DNA of 19,068 bases from UBA3537 sp964219345 (GCA_964219345.1 CAXPPN010000056.1:1-19068), one strand, 5' to 3'. Positions 1-8,211 are shown, counted from the first letter of the stretch. Numbers and translations: made by a program. The notes: generated by a model from the letters alone, not told the origin.

Positions 1-2400
1 CTGCTCTAAATCAAATGTTGAAGTTACTGCCCCAGTAGCGCTCGTGTCACAATCTGTTAAATCAATTGGCGCGGTGGCAGTCGCTTTGTTATTGACTATT
101 AAATTGAATAATGGAGTGGGAGAGACATTGTAGCATGCAGGATCATCAACACTATCAATTCTAACAAAGATTGGTAAAATGTTTGTCGTTGATTGATAAT
201 TTAAAGGTAATGCATTTATTGACGAATTAGCATCAGCATAAGTAATGTAATAAGAAATATTATAATTGTCAGGATTAAGTCCTCCAAGTATATTAGAGTT
301 TTGTAATTCTAAATTAAATTCTGCAATATCATCATTAGACAAATCGTCACATAATGTAAGATCAGATGTATTAGAAATAGGAGGTGCCCCAGTTAAAATT
401 AGATTGAAACTACCAGTAACAAAACAAGTTTCTGTGAGGGCATCCTCAATTCTGATAAAAATAGTAACAACATCAGATGAAATAGTATAGTTTGTAAGGT
501 TTGAAGTAATTGGATTGATATCATTTTCAGCATCATCTATCGAAGTATGATATGTTAAATTAAACTCATCAGTATCTTGAGAACCAAATATTAGCGAATC
601 ATTTTCAGTCAAATCAAAAGAAGGACTACCGGCATTACACTTTAATAAATCTGATGATGCTTCAATTACTGGAGAGGGTTTATATTCAATCAAAATGGAA
701 TCTGAGGTTGAGCATTCTTCACTAAAAACGATATCAACAGAATAAACTCCTGCTTCACTAATTTCAATAGTTGATAATGATTCTCCTTCAATAACCTCAT
801 CATTTAAATACCATGTATGATTAGCTCCTGGAAGTTGTGAATCTAATGTGATTGTTCCACCTAAACAAAGTGCATTTCCAGCTTCAATAGTTACATCATC
901 CCCAAGGTTTCCACCTAAATCAAAACTGCCTGCCTCAAGAAATACAGCAGCATCATATTGAGTGTCAAAATAATCTGCTATAACAAGTTTTATTGTATAG
1001 CTATTATTTGGGATGACTGTATTTTGTGCAGATAAGTTCACTGTATGGCCTTTAAATTCAGTAGGGCTATCCACCTCAGGAAGTCCATTAGTGCCATAAA
1101 AAGCAGCAAAAAACTCTTCGTTTTGTGAGGGGCACAAATTATTGTAAGTATCATCTCGAACCGTTAAAACAGAAATTGGATCTGTGGTTTCAGGTACTAA
1201 TGCCAGATTTACTGTTTGACCAGATGTATTATCGGTTAATAAAAATGCAAATGCATCTGTAAATGAACATTGATATGTACCATATTCTTCAGAGGCGAAA
1301 ACAAAATTAAATGAAATGATATCAGCTAATGGAATAAAATCAAACTGAATATAAGTTGCATTATTTGTGTCTCCAGGATTTAAATCTGGAATTGTATTCT
1401 CCAAATCCAAATCTCCAGGCCATATTGAAGAACCATCACTTAAAATAGTTGTTTCTGGACCACCTGCACGACTTGCATCACCAGTGGTTAAAATAATCCC
1501 TTCTGTAAATGGAAATGATTGCCCATTCCCAGTAAAATACCCAATGCCATTGGTTGAACCAAAGTCTGTCCCTGTTAGTGACGTTATGTTTGAAACCTCA
1601 GCGCATGAACTATTGATTAATACATCCACAATTAATTCTTCCACAGTATAAGTATTTTGGTCAATATTTAAATACGGCCCAAGTACTTGAACCACAATTG
1701 TGGTTGAATCTGAACATCCTGTTGGATTAGTATCTGTTACAGTAAGGGTGACCGTAAATGTCCCAATTGTAGAAAACGTATGAGACACATTTTCTCCAAA
1801 TGCTTCAGAGCCATCACCAAAATCCCATTGGTATGTGGCACCTGTCCCATCTATTGAGAATATTGCTCCACCTGTAAAATCTACCGAATCTCCTTGTCCT
1901 ATAGAAATATTTCCGTTAACCCCCGGTTCTGGAATTGTATTAGAAATTAAAGCATCTATATCTTGACATGGAGTCGCGCAACTAATTGTAGCAGCAAATC
2001 CAGGGCGTTGCATAAAACCATTACTTATAAATTCAATCGTTAAACACCCTGAAGCATTTGTAGCGAGAACATCTCCAGGACTTACAGTCCCAGAATATGT
2101 CCCAATAACTGTTGCAGAGGTATCCATACCATCATAAATTTTCAAAAGGTCCTCATCTTGTTGAGTGTCAAAAAATGTAAATGCTAATTGAACAGCATCG
2201 CCAGCGTTTTCTGCACAAATCGTCAGTGTTAAATTCTCACCATTTTGATAAGAATTAGTAGCACCCCCAGAGTCATATAAAGTCCCGCTACACTGGCTGA
2301 TTGTTTGACCATTGTTTTCATTATTGATGGAAACATCTTGGGCATACAAAAAAAACACAGATGAAAATACCAGAAAAAAAGTATTTAGAAAATGCTTCAA
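1..2400 (-). CDS. Secreted multidomain CUB-like/PKD/choice-of-anchor L protein (C-terminus outside window)
   Basis: The frame stays open for exactly 800 codons from a TTG at 2400-2398 to the left edge, so the C-terminus is missing. No in-frame ATG lies before residue 92, and an in-frame stop sits at 2421-2419. TTG gives a good signal peptide (LKHFLNTFFLVFSSVFFLYAQ, residues 1-21). Domains in order: a CUB-like domain at about 37-141 with four cysteines (C37, C62, C119, C141); a PKD domain at about 150-235 with WDFGDG at 192-197; a choice-of-anchor L domain at about 245-490 with the hallmark FASEEY at 368-373; an Ig-like segment at about 498-575; then repeats of 96-100 residues starting near C588, C684 and C784. 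Such proteins in Flavobacteriia usually end in a type IX secretion sorting domain and act as surface adhesins or structural proteins. That domain would lie outside this window, so secretion by T9SS is inferred. Confidence 0.85.
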   Translation of the reverse strand, partial: MKHFLNTFFLVFSSVFFLYAQDVSINNENNGQTISQCSGTLYDSGGATNSYQNGENLTLTICAENAGDAVQLAFTFFDTQQDEDLLKIYDGMDTSATVIGTYSGTVSPGDVLATNASGCLTIEFISNGFMQRPGFAATISCATPCQDIDALISNTIPEPGVNGNISIGQGDSVDFTGGAIFSIDGTGATYQWDFGDGSEAFGENVSHTFSTIGTFTVTLTVTDTNPTGCSDSTTIVVQVLGPYLNIDQNTYTVEELIVDVLINSSCAEVSNITSLTGTDFGSTNGIGYFTGNGQSFPFTEGIILTTGDASRAGGPETTILSDGSSIWPGDLDLENTIPDLNPGDTNNATYIQFDFIPLADIISFNFVFASEEYGTYQCSFTDAFAFLLTDNTSGQTVNLALVPETTDPISVLTVRDDTYNNLCPSQNEEFFAAFYGTNGLPEVDSPTEFKGHTVNLSAQNTVIPNNSYTIKLVIADYFDTQYDAAVFLEAGSFDLGGNLGDDVTIEAGNALCLGGTITLDSQLPGANHTWYLNDEVIEGESLSTIEISEAGVYSVDIVFSEECSTSDSILIEYKPSPVIEASSDLLKCNAGSPSFDLTENDSLIFGSQDTDEFNLTYHTSIDDAENDINPITSNLTNYTISSDVVTIFIRIEDALTETCFVTGSFNLILTGAPPISNTSDLTLCDDLSNDDIAEFNLELQNSNILGGLNPDNYNISYYITYADANSSINALPLNYQSTTNILPIFVRIDSVDDPACYNVSPTPLFNLIVNNKATATAPIDLTDCDTSATGAVTSTFDLEQ

Positions 2401-2419
2401 GTTAAAAGTGGTTATATCT

Positions 2420-2427
2420 CAAATATA
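2420..2427 (-). promoter_or_regulatory. -7 promoter element of the secreted multidomain protein
   Basis: The minus strand reads TATATTTG, a perfect match to the Bacteroidota -7 consensus TAnnTTTG. It lies about 20 bases upstream of the TTG start and overlaps the in-frame stop, which also argues that translation begins at TTG 2400. No clear -33 TTTG was found at the expected distance. Confidence 0.5.
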
Positions 2428-2494
2428 TTAATTTTTAATATTAATTGATGATTTAAATTAAAATTTAAAGCTTTTGAATGTCTGGCAATGCTTC

Positions 2495-2521
2495 TTTGGA
2501 GAAATTTCTTTAGTATCTTTG
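2495..2521 (+). promoter_or_regulatory. Promoter of the nfu-like gene
   Basis: TATCTTTG at 2514-2521 matches the TAnnTTTG -7 consensus and is followed by CA, as often seen in Flavobacteriia. A TTTG at 2495-2498 may be the -33 element, but the 15-base spacer is shorter than the usual 19-21. The leader before ATG 2532 would be only a few bases long. Confidence 0.5.
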
Positions 2522-2531
2522 CAAAAAAAAT

Positions 2532-3431
2532 ATGAGTAACATTCAAATTACCCCACAAGAGACAAGCAATCCAAAAATTTTAAAATTTGAAGCGAGCTCA
2601 TTTCTTGTTCAATACAACAGTTTTGAATATGCTAACATAGATGAGGCCAAAAACTCACCTTTGGCACAACAACTATTCTATCTACCCTTTGTTAAAAAAG
2701 TTTATATCTCTGGAAATTTTGTAGCCATAGAACGCTATGATATTGTTTCGTGGAGTGATGTGCAAAACGAAGTTGCTGAACAAATTCAAGATTATTTAAA
2801 TAGTGGTGGTTTGGTTGTAATTGAAGAAAAAACAAAAAAGAATCCTATTACCATTTATGCGGAAAGCACGCCAAATCCAACTGTTTTAAAATTTGTTGCA
2901 AATAAAAATCTAGTGACATCTACTTTTGAATTTACTTCAATTGAAGATGCAAAACTCTCTCCTTTTGCTACAGCTTTATTTCAATTTCCATTTATAAAGT
3001 TTGTTTTTTTAGAAAAAAACTATGTTTCCATAACAAAATTTGATGTTGTTGAATGGGAAGAAATCACTCTTGAACTTCGGACTTTTATCAAAACATATAT
3101 TGAAGATGGAAAAGAAATGGTTAGTTCTACAGCTGCTGTAGAATTAGAAAAAACAACAGAGCAGTTAGATAAGGCATATGATAAGCTAGATGATACATCA
3201 AAGGAAATCATAAATATATTGGAACAACATGTAAAACCTGCCGTTGCTAGTGATGGTGGAAATATAATGTTTGAGTCTTATAACAAAGAAAATAAAGTTG
3301 TAAAAGTCATTCTTCAAGGCGCATGTAGTGGATGTCCATCATCTACATTTACCCTAAAAAATGGAATTGAAACGATTTTAAAAGAAATGATGGGCCCCAA
3401 AATTGAAAGGGTTGAAGCCGTTAATGGATAG
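2532..3431 (+). CDS. nfu: Nfu-type iron-sulfur cluster carrier with two N-terminal Nfu_N domains
   Basis: This 299-residue protein ends in a NifU C-terminal domain (about 215-295) with the cluster-binding CxxC in GACSGCPSS, the site where a [4Fe-4S] cluster is bridged and handed to apo-enzymes in the cytoplasm. The N-terminal two thirds is a tandem duplication of the Nfu_N domain: one copy at about 5-97 and a second at about 105-200. Both contain a 'NPxxLKF' stretch, a 'SPxAxxLFxxPFxKxV' stretch and a 'W' near a 'FD/YDxV' motif. Most Nfu proteins have one such domain. The gene has its own promoter and is followed after 60 bp by a dodecin gene on the same strand. Start ATG 2532 is the only good candidate. 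The family call is firm; the gene symbol follows the family. Confidence 0.92.
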   Translation: MSNIQITPQETSNPKILKFEASSFLVQYNSFEYANIDEAKNSPLAQQLFYLPFVKKVYISGNFVAIERYDIVSWSDVQNEVAEQIQDYLNSGGLVVIEEKTKKNPITIYAESTPNPTVLKFVANKNLVTSTFEFTSIEDAKLSPFATALFQFPFIKFVFLEKNYVSITKFDVVEWEEITLELRTFIKTYIEDGKEMVSSTAAVELEKTTEQLDKAYDKLDDTSKEIINILEQHVKPAVASDGGNIMFESYNKENKVVKVILQGACSGCPSSTFTLKNGIETILKEMMGPKIERVEAVNG

Positions 3432-3491
3432 TTTTAAATATTTTTATATAGTAGACCTAAATTATTTATTAACCCTAAAATCTAAAATACC

Positions 3492-3692
3492 ATGGGAGTA
3501 CTAAAAGTTATTGAAGTGCTGTCTAATTCCAACAAAAGTTGGGAAGATGCCACTAGAAAAGCCGTTAAACATGCCTCAAAAACTGTAAAAAATATTCGAT
3601 CTTTATATGTACAAGATCAAAGCGCAACAGTTAATGGAGATGATGTTGATGAATTTCGTGTAAATCTAAAAATCACTTTTGAAGTCAACTAA
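3492..3692 (+). CDS. Dodecin family protein
   Basis: At 66 residues it has the full length and pattern of dodecin: a beta strand, one helix (KSWEDATRKAVKHASKTV) and two further strands ending in VNLKITFEVN. Dodecins form hollow dodecamers that bind flavin or CoA-type ligands and buffer free flavin in the cytoplasm. In the flavin-stacking segment this protein reads NIRSLYVQDQ. By eye, the tryptophan known from haloarchaeal dodecin is replaced by a small or aliphatic residue, so tight flavin stacking is uncertain. It lies 60 bp behind the nfu-like gene and may be cotranscribed with it. A strong hairpin follows the stop codon. Riboflavin synthase is in the same window but far away. Confidence 0.9.
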   Translation: MGVLKVIEVLSNSNKSWEDATRKAVKHASKTVKNIRSLYVQDQSATVNGDDVDEFRVNLKITFEVN

Positions 3693-3705
3693 TATTTAAA
3701 AAAGT

Positions 3706-3737
3706 CAAAAAACCACCTTTGTAGAGGTGGTTTTTTT
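3706..3737. terminator. Bidirectional rho-independent terminator between the dodecin and FAD oxidoreductase genes
   Basis: CCACCT (3713-3718) pairs with AGGTGG (3725-3730) around a 6-base loop. The stem is extended by flanking A and T runs that provide a U-tract on either strand. It separates two convergent genes, and its left-hand T run touches the end of the minus-strand gene. Confidence 0.88.
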
Positions 3738-4851
3738 ATGAAATTAAATCGACAATTTTTTTACCAACACTTGCACCAAGTGCTACTCCCATGCCGCCCA
3801 TACGAACACCCAAAAATACATGATTTGAATATTGTTTAATGATTGGTGATTTTTGTGGTCCAACCCCCATAATACCTGTCCATCTATGGTCAATTTCAAC
3901 ATTTTTATTTGGTAAAATTACACTACGAAGAAGATGCTCTAATTGAGTTTGAATTTTTGAAGTCGTTTTCATTTCTGTGGTCGTTTCATTGGCAAAATCT
4001 AAATTCCTTCCGCCACCAAAAAGAATTCTATTATCTATATTTCTAAAATAATAATAACCACAATCCATATGAAATGTCCCTTTAATGTGTAAATCTTGGA
4101 TTGGTTTTGTAATAAGCACTTGTGCGCGTGCTGGTTTAAGGTTCTGGGGTATTAATTGATTTGTAAATCCGTTTGTTGTTATGATTAATTTAGAGGAATT
4201 AAATTCAAAATGATTCGTTTTTACCTGAACAGAATTTGGATTTTCTGAAAACGAATCAACAGAAGTTGAATTCATAATAGTAATCCCAAGGTTTTGAGTT
4301 TTTTGAATTAAGGCATGCATCATTTTTCCTGTATCTATTTGAGCTTCAAATTGATTAAAAATATATTGAGATTGAATCCCTTCAAAATGAAACTTATTTG
4401 AAACTACAGAAAAAATATCGCCTTTAAAAACAGGTGAAAGCATCACATTGATGTCATGAAATCTTTCAACACAAGTATTAAATAATTTTTGATTTTTTTG
4501 TAAAAACAATTCATATCCGCCATAAGACTTATAATCCAGTGCCTCATCGCCAAGCATTTGACGCAATAGTTGTAATCCATCAACTCTACTCTTTAGTAAT
4601 GATAAAAGCTCATCTACAGAATGTGATTTTAAATCCTCTAGAATTTCACTTAAGCTCCCAAAGCAAGCAAAGCCTGCATTTTTGGTGCTTGCACCTTGCG
4701 GAAGAATTCCTTTTTCCAGAACTAAAATTTTGGACTTTGGAAAACGCTTTTTAAGAAATACAGCCGTACTGAGCCCAACAATACCACTGCCAACAATGGT
4801 AAAATCAATGTTTTGTAACCATTCTTTTTGTTCCCAATAGGATAAATTCAT
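3736..4851 (-). CDS. FAD-dependent oxidoreductase, DadA/DAO family
   Basis: This 371-residue flavoprotein opens with a Rossmann dinucleotide fold: GSGIVG at 21-26 binds the ADP part of FAD and an acidic residue (E46) ends the second strand. It continues with the PQGASTKNAGFACFGS stretch typical of D-amino-acid oxidase/glycine oxidase-like enzymes. The C-terminal HRWTGIMG and the closing GMGVALG segment are the usual second FAD-contact regions. Members oxidise amino acids or other secondary amines; the substrate cannot be read from the sequence. No signal peptide is seen. It follows accC on the same strand, but a terminator lies between them, so it is probably its own unit. The stop lies against a shared terminator with the convergent dodecin gene. 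Confidence 0.85.
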   Translation of the reverse strand: MNLSYWEQKEWLQNIDFTIVGSGIVGLSTAVFLKKRFPKSKILVLEKGILPQGASTKNAGFACFGSLSEILEDLKSHSVDELLSLLKSRVDGLQLLRQMLGDEALDYKSYGGYELFLQKNQKLFNTCVERFHDINVMLSPVFKGDIFSVVSNKFHFEGIQSQYIFNQFEAQIDTGKMMHALIQKTQNLGITIMNSTSVDSFSENPNSVQVKTNHFEFNSSKLIITTNGFTNQLIPQNLKPARAQVLITKPIQDLHIKGTFHMDCGYYYFRNIDNRILFGGGRNLDFANETTTEMKTTSKIQTQLEHLLRSVILPNKNVEIDHRWTGIMGVGPQKSPIIKQYSNHVFLGVRMGGMGVALGASVGKKIVDLIS

Positions 4852-4871
4852 TGCCTAAAGTTAATGGTTTT

Positions 4872-4906
4872 TCAAAAAAAAACTCCGAAAAATATTCCGG
4901 AGTTTA
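4872..4906 (-). terminator. Rho-independent terminator of the fabH-accB-accC operon
   Basis: On the minus strand AACTCCG (4904-4898) pairs with CGGAGTT (4887-4881) around a 10-base AT-rich loop, followed by a run of T. It lies directly behind the accC stop and before the FAD oxidoreductase gene. Confidence 0.85.
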
Positions 4907-4915
4907 TATTATAAA

Positions 4916-6265
4916 TTAATTTGATGTTTCTATTACAAAATCTTCCATGAATTTTGTGGTATAATTACCAGCAACATAATCTGGATGCTCCATAAGTTGT
5001 CTATGGAAAGGAATTGTTGTTTTTATTCCTTCAATCACAAATTCATCAAGTGCTCTTTTCATTTTATTAATGGCCTCTTCACGAGTTTGGGCGGTTGTGA
5101 TAAGTTTGGCAATCATAGAGTCATAATTTGGTGGAATTACATATCCAGCATAAACATGCGTATCTAATCGAACACCATGCCCCCCAGGCGAATGTAGAGT
5201 TGTAATTTTTCCTGGTGATGGCCTAAAATCATTAAATGGATCTTCTGCATTTATTCTACACTCAATAGAATGCAAGTTTGGAAAATAGTTTTTCCCAGAA
5301 ATTGCAACACCAGAAGCGACTAAAATTTGCTCTCTAATGAGATCAAAATCAATAACTTGCTCTGTTATTGGGTGCTCAACTTGTATTCTAGTGTTCATTT
5401 CCATGAAATAAAAATTTCGATGTTTATCTACCAAAAACTCTACTGTTCCAGCGCCTTCATACTTGATAAATTCTGCAGCTTTTACAGCGGCAGCACCCAT
5501 TTTTTTACGTAAGGCGTCTGTCATAAATGGAGATGGAACTTCCTCAGTAAGTTTTTGATGACGTCTTTGAACAGAACAATCTCTTTCGGACAAATGACAT
5601 GCTTTCCCATTGGAATCACCAACAATTTGAATTTCAATATGTCTTGGCTCTTCAATGAGCTTTTCCATATACATATCGTCATTGCCAAATGCAGCTTTAG
5701 ATTCTTGTCTTGCAGAATCCCATGCACCTTTCAAATCTTCTTCTTTCCAAACGGCACGCATTCCTTTTCCTCCTCCTCCAGCAGAAGCTTTTAACATTAC
5801 AGGATAACCGGTTTTTTTGGCCGTTTTTTTACATTCTTCAAAAGTTTGGATTACGCCATCACTTCCAGGAACACAAGGTACACCCGCAGCTTTCATGGTT
5901 GCTTTGGCATTGGCTTTGTCGCCCATACGATCAATCATTTCTGGAGAAGCGCCAATAAATTTTATGCCATGTTCTTCGCATATTTTGGAAAAGCGAGCGT
6001 TTTCAGATAAAAATCCATAGCCTGGATGAATAGCATCTGCATTTGTAATTTCTGCTGCAGCAATGATATTGGCAATTTTCAAGTAAGATTCACTACTTAG
6101 TGCTGGACCAATACATACGGCCTCGTCGGCAAATTTTACATGTAAACTTTCGGCATCAGCTGTAGAATAAACTGCAACAGTCTGAATCCCCATTTCTTTA
6201 CAAGTTCTAATGACTCTTAATGCAATTTCCCCTCTGTTAGCAACTAATATTTTTTTAAACATCAT
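4916..6265 (-). CDS. accC: Acetyl-CoA carboxylase, biotin carboxylase subunit
   Basis: AccC carboxylates the biotin on BCCP using ATP and bicarbonate, the first half reaction of malonyl-CoA formation. The 449 residues match the usual family length. Visible are the N-terminal ILVANRGEIALR segment, the glycine-rich ATP-grasp loop at 159-170 (KASAGGGGKGMR), QRRHQKLTEE at 233-242 and the catalytic/metal segment MNTRIQVEHPITE at 291-303. The start could be the first or second ATG (6265 or 6262). accB lies 62 bp upstream and fabH before that, a typical fatty-acid synthesis order. A terminator follows the stop. Confidence 0.97.
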   Translation of the reverse strand: MMFKKILVANRGEIALRVIRTCKEMGIQTVAVYSTADAESLHVKFADEAVCIGPALSSESYLKIANIIAAAEITNADAIHPGYGFLSENARFSKICEEHGIKFIGASPEMIDRMGDKANAKATMKAAGVPCVPGSDGVIQTFEECKKTAKKTGYPVMLKASAGGGGKGMRAVWKEEDLKGAWDSARQESKAAFGNDDMYMEKLIEEPRHIEIQIVGDSNGKACHLSERDCSVQRRHQKLTEEVPSPFMTDALRKKMGAAAVKAAEFIKYEGAGTVEFLVDKHRNFYFMEMNTRIQVEHPITEQVIDFDLIREQILVASGVAISGKNYFPNLHSIECRINAEDPFNDFRPSPGKITTLHSPGGHGVRLDTHVYAGYVIPPNYDSMIAKLITTAQTREEAINKMKRALDEFVIEGIKTTIPFHRQLMEHPDYVAGNYTTKFMEDFVIETSN

Positions 6266-6327
6266 TGTTAATTTAAAATGTTAATTTCCTTTTCTAAAGC
6301 AATAATTAAATGCTTCTAGAATTTATT

Positions 6328-6813
6328 TTAAGAAGGGTCAACCAAAAATAAAGGCTGATCAAATTCCACAGGTGAAGCGTCATCAACTAGGATTTTTACA
6401 ATTTTCCCTGAAACCTCAGACTCTATTTCATTGAAAAGTTTCATGGCTTCAATAATACATAAAACATCACCTTCTGCAATAGATTGACCAACTTCAGCAA
6501 AGATTGGCTTGTCTGGTGAAGGTCTTCTATAGAATGTTCCAATTATAGGAGATTTTACGGTTATGTATTTTGAGTCTTCTGATAGTGCTTCAGCTTTTGG
6601 CGTTGCAGGTGCTACTGGTGCTGCTGCAGATGGAGCCTGTACTACTGGTGCTGATGGCATTTGAACAGGAACTGTTACTTGTTGCACTTGTTGTTTATCG
6701 CCTTCATTTCCTGTTCGAATAGTGATTTTTACATCATCCATTTCAAGCTTTACTTCGCTTGCGCCAGATTTAGCGACAAATTTGATTAAATTTTGAATTT
6801 CTTTTAAATCCAT
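6328..6813 (-). CDS. accB: Acetyl-CoA carboxylase, biotin carboxyl carrier protein
   Basis: This 161-residue protein has the three-part layout of BCCP: an N-terminal region (1-45) that contacts biotin carboxylase, an Ala/Pro-rich flexible linker (about 50-75), and a C-terminal biotinyl domain. The biotin-accepting lysine is K125 within EAMKL (122-126). It carries the carboxylated biotin between AccC and the carboxyltransferase, whose subunits are not in the window. It begins 11 bp after the fabH stop, indicating cotranscription, and accC follows. Confidence 0.96.
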   Translation of the reverse strand: MDLKEIQNLIKFVAKSGASEVKLEMDDVKITIRTGNEGDKQQVQQVTVPVQMPSAPVVQAPSAAAPVAPATPKAEALSEDSKYITVKSPIIGTFYRRPSPDKPIFAEVGQSIAEGDVLCIIEAMKLFNEIESEVSGKIVKILVDDASPVEFDQPLFLVDPS

Positions 6814-6824
6814 AATTAATGTAT

Positions 6825-7838
6825 TTAGTTTAAGTTAGTTTTATTTTTAGTATATGCCCATTTTAGGTGTATTGCTCCCCAACTGAATCCTCCTCCAAAA
6901 GCGGCAAAAATAACATTATCCCCTTTTTTAAGTTGATCTTCATAATCGTTGATGAGTAGTGGAAGGGTTGCAGAGGTTGTATTGCCATATTTTTCAATAT
7001 TCATCATAACCTTGTAATCCTCCAAGTTCATTCTTTGTGCCGTAGCATCTATAATTCTTTTATTGGCCTGATGTGCAGCAAGCCACTGAACATCGTCTTT
7101 TGTTAGATTATTTCGTTCTAATATTTTAACAGCAGCATCTGCCATGTTGGATACTGCATTTTTAAAAACTGTTCTTCCTTCTTGAAATGCATAATGCCCA
7201 CCATTATCTAAAACCTCGTGTGTAATTGAATGTGATGATCCCCCATATGTTGCTTGTAAAAATTCTCTACCTGATCCATCTGTTCGCAAATATTCGTCTT
7301 GTAGACCTAGGTTTTCATTATTAGGTTCAAACAAAACAGCGCCTGCTCCATCACCAAAAATTATACAGGTTGCACGATCTTTATAATTAATAATGGAAGA
7401 CATTTTATCTGCACCTATAAGAAGTATTTTTTTGTAACGCCCTGATTCTATATAACTTGAAGCTGTTGACATTCCAAAAAGAAAGCTCGAACAAGCAGCG
7501 TCCATATCATAAGAAAATGCGTTGGTGGCACCAATTTCAGTTGCCGTATAGGAAGCTGTAGAAGCAGCTTTCATATCAGGGGTGGCCGTGGCTACAATAA
7601 CTAAGTCTATGGTGGTGGGGTCTAGATTTGTTTTTTGAATCAAATCTTTTGCAGCTTCGATGGCTAGAAAAGATGTTCCTTTGCCTTCTGCCTTTAATAT
7701 TCTTCGCTCTTTTATCCCCGTTCTGGTGGTAATCCACTCATCATTTGTTTCTACCATTTTTTCCAACATGGCATTGGTAAGAATAAATTCTGGGACGTAT
7801 GCGCCTACAGCGGTTATTGCTGCTGAGATTTTACTCAT
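6825..7838 (-). CDS. fabH: Beta-ketoacyl-ACP synthase III
   Basis: FabH starts fatty-acid synthesis by condensing an acyl-CoA with malonyl-ACP. The 337-residue sequence carries the complete catalytic triad: C116 in DMDAACSS, H256 in WLAAHQANKR and N286 in EKYGNTTSAT. The FGDGAGAVLF segment (161-170) is also typical. In Bacteroidota such enzymes often take branched or acetyl starters; which one applies cannot be read here. It is first in the fabH-accB-accC operon, behind a TAnnTTTG promoter and a hairpin in the leader. The rpmF gene upstream is separated by a terminator. Confidence 0.96.
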   Translation of the reverse strand: MSKISAAITAVGAYVPEFILTNAMLEKMVETNDEWITTRTGIKERRILKAEGKGTSFLAIEAAKDLIQKTNLDPTTIDLVIVATATPDMKAASTASYTATEIGATNAFSYDMDAACSSFLFGMSTASSYIESGRYKKILLIGADKMSSIINYKDRATCIIFGDGAGAVLFEPNNENLGLQDEYLRTDGSGREFLQATYGGSSHSITHEVLDNGGHYAFQEGRTVFKNAVSNMADAAVKILERNNLTKDDVQWLAAHQANKRIIDATAQRMNLEDYKVMMNIEKYGNTTSATLPLLINDYEDQLKKGDNVIFAAFGGGFSWGAIHLKWAYTKNKTNLN

Positions 7839-7861
7839 ATGTATTTTATTAAAGTCATTGA

Positions 7862-7883
7862 TTTTGATGAAAAATCATCAAAA
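7862..7883. promoter_or_regulatory. Perfect inverted repeat in the fabH leader
   Basis: TTTTGATGA (7862-7870) and TCATCAAAA (7875-7883) form perfect 9-base arms around AAAA. The repeat lies between the predicted fabH transcription start and ATG 7838, 23 bases before the start codon. It could be an operator for a fatty-acid regulator or a small leader hairpin. No U-tract directly follows on the minus strand that would make it a clear terminator. Confidence 0.4.
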
Positions 7884-7900
7884 AACATTAAAAAACGCAC

Positions 7901-7908
7901 CAAAAATA
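7901..7908 (-). promoter_or_regulatory. -7 promoter element of the fabH-accB-accC operon
   Basis: The minus strand reads TATTTTTG, a perfect TAnnTTTG. A TTTG (minus strand of 7931-7934) lies 22 bases upstream, slightly further than usual for the -33 element. The predicted leader is about 55 bases and contains an inverted repeat. Confidence 0.5.
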
Positions 7909-7952
7909 CTGTTTTTTGTTCAAAAATGAGCAAAAATTGTAAATTTTAAATT

Positions 7953-7984
7953 AAAAAAAAACGCTCAATGAGCGTTTTTTTAAT
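7953..7984. terminator. Rho-independent terminator behind rpmF
   Basis: AACGCTCA and TGAGCGTT form a perfect inverted repeat (7960-7976), giving a short stem-loop flanked by A and T runs on both sides. On the minus strand it closes the rpmF unit and separates it from the fabH operon. Confidence 0.82.
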
Positions 7985-7999
7985 ATATGCAATTGTAGT

Positions 8000-8203
8000 T
8001 TAAGCTACATTTTCTTCTGCAGCTGTATTATCAATTAGGACTTGACCTCTGTAATATAGCTTACCATCATGCCAGTGCGCTCTATGGTAAAGGTGTGCTT
8101 CACCAGTAGTTGGGCAAGTAGCAATCTGTGGTGTAGATGCTTTGTAATGGGTACGCCTTTTATCTCTTCTTGTTTTGGAGATTTTTCTTTTAGGATGTGC
8201 CAT
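8000..8203 (-). CDS. rpmF: 50S ribosomal protein L32
   Basis: The 67-residue protein opens with MAHPKRKISKTRRDKRRTHYK, the conserved L32 N-terminus that sits in the large ribosomal subunit. Only one cysteine remains at the usual zinc-ribbon position, so this is a zinc-independent form. It starts 8 bp after the YceD/DUF177 gene, the classic pair found in most bacteria, and is followed by a terminator. A short acidic C-terminal tail (AAEENVA) completes it. Confidence 0.96.
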   Translation of the reverse strand: MAHPKRKISKTRRDKRRTHYKASTPQIATCPTTGEAHLYHRAHWHDGKLYYRGQVLIDNTAAEENVA

Positions 8204-8211
8204 TTTTTATA

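Noticed and set aside
266..490. Plus-strand open frame opposite the large secreted protein
   Set aside because: It is a shadow of the 800-codon minus-strand gene, has no family features, and lacks a promoter.
1367..1651. Plus-strand open frame of 94 codons
   Set aside because: It lies opposite the choice-of-anchor L domain, whose minus-strand reading is clearly a real protein.
5521..6020. Several overlapping open frames inside accC on both strands
   Set aside because: All are out of frame with the conserved biotin carboxylase sequence and show no family features.
7939..7984. Start of a CRISPR or other repeat array in the A/T-rich stretch behind rpmF
   Set aside because: Only one inverted repeat is present and it is fully explained as a terminator.
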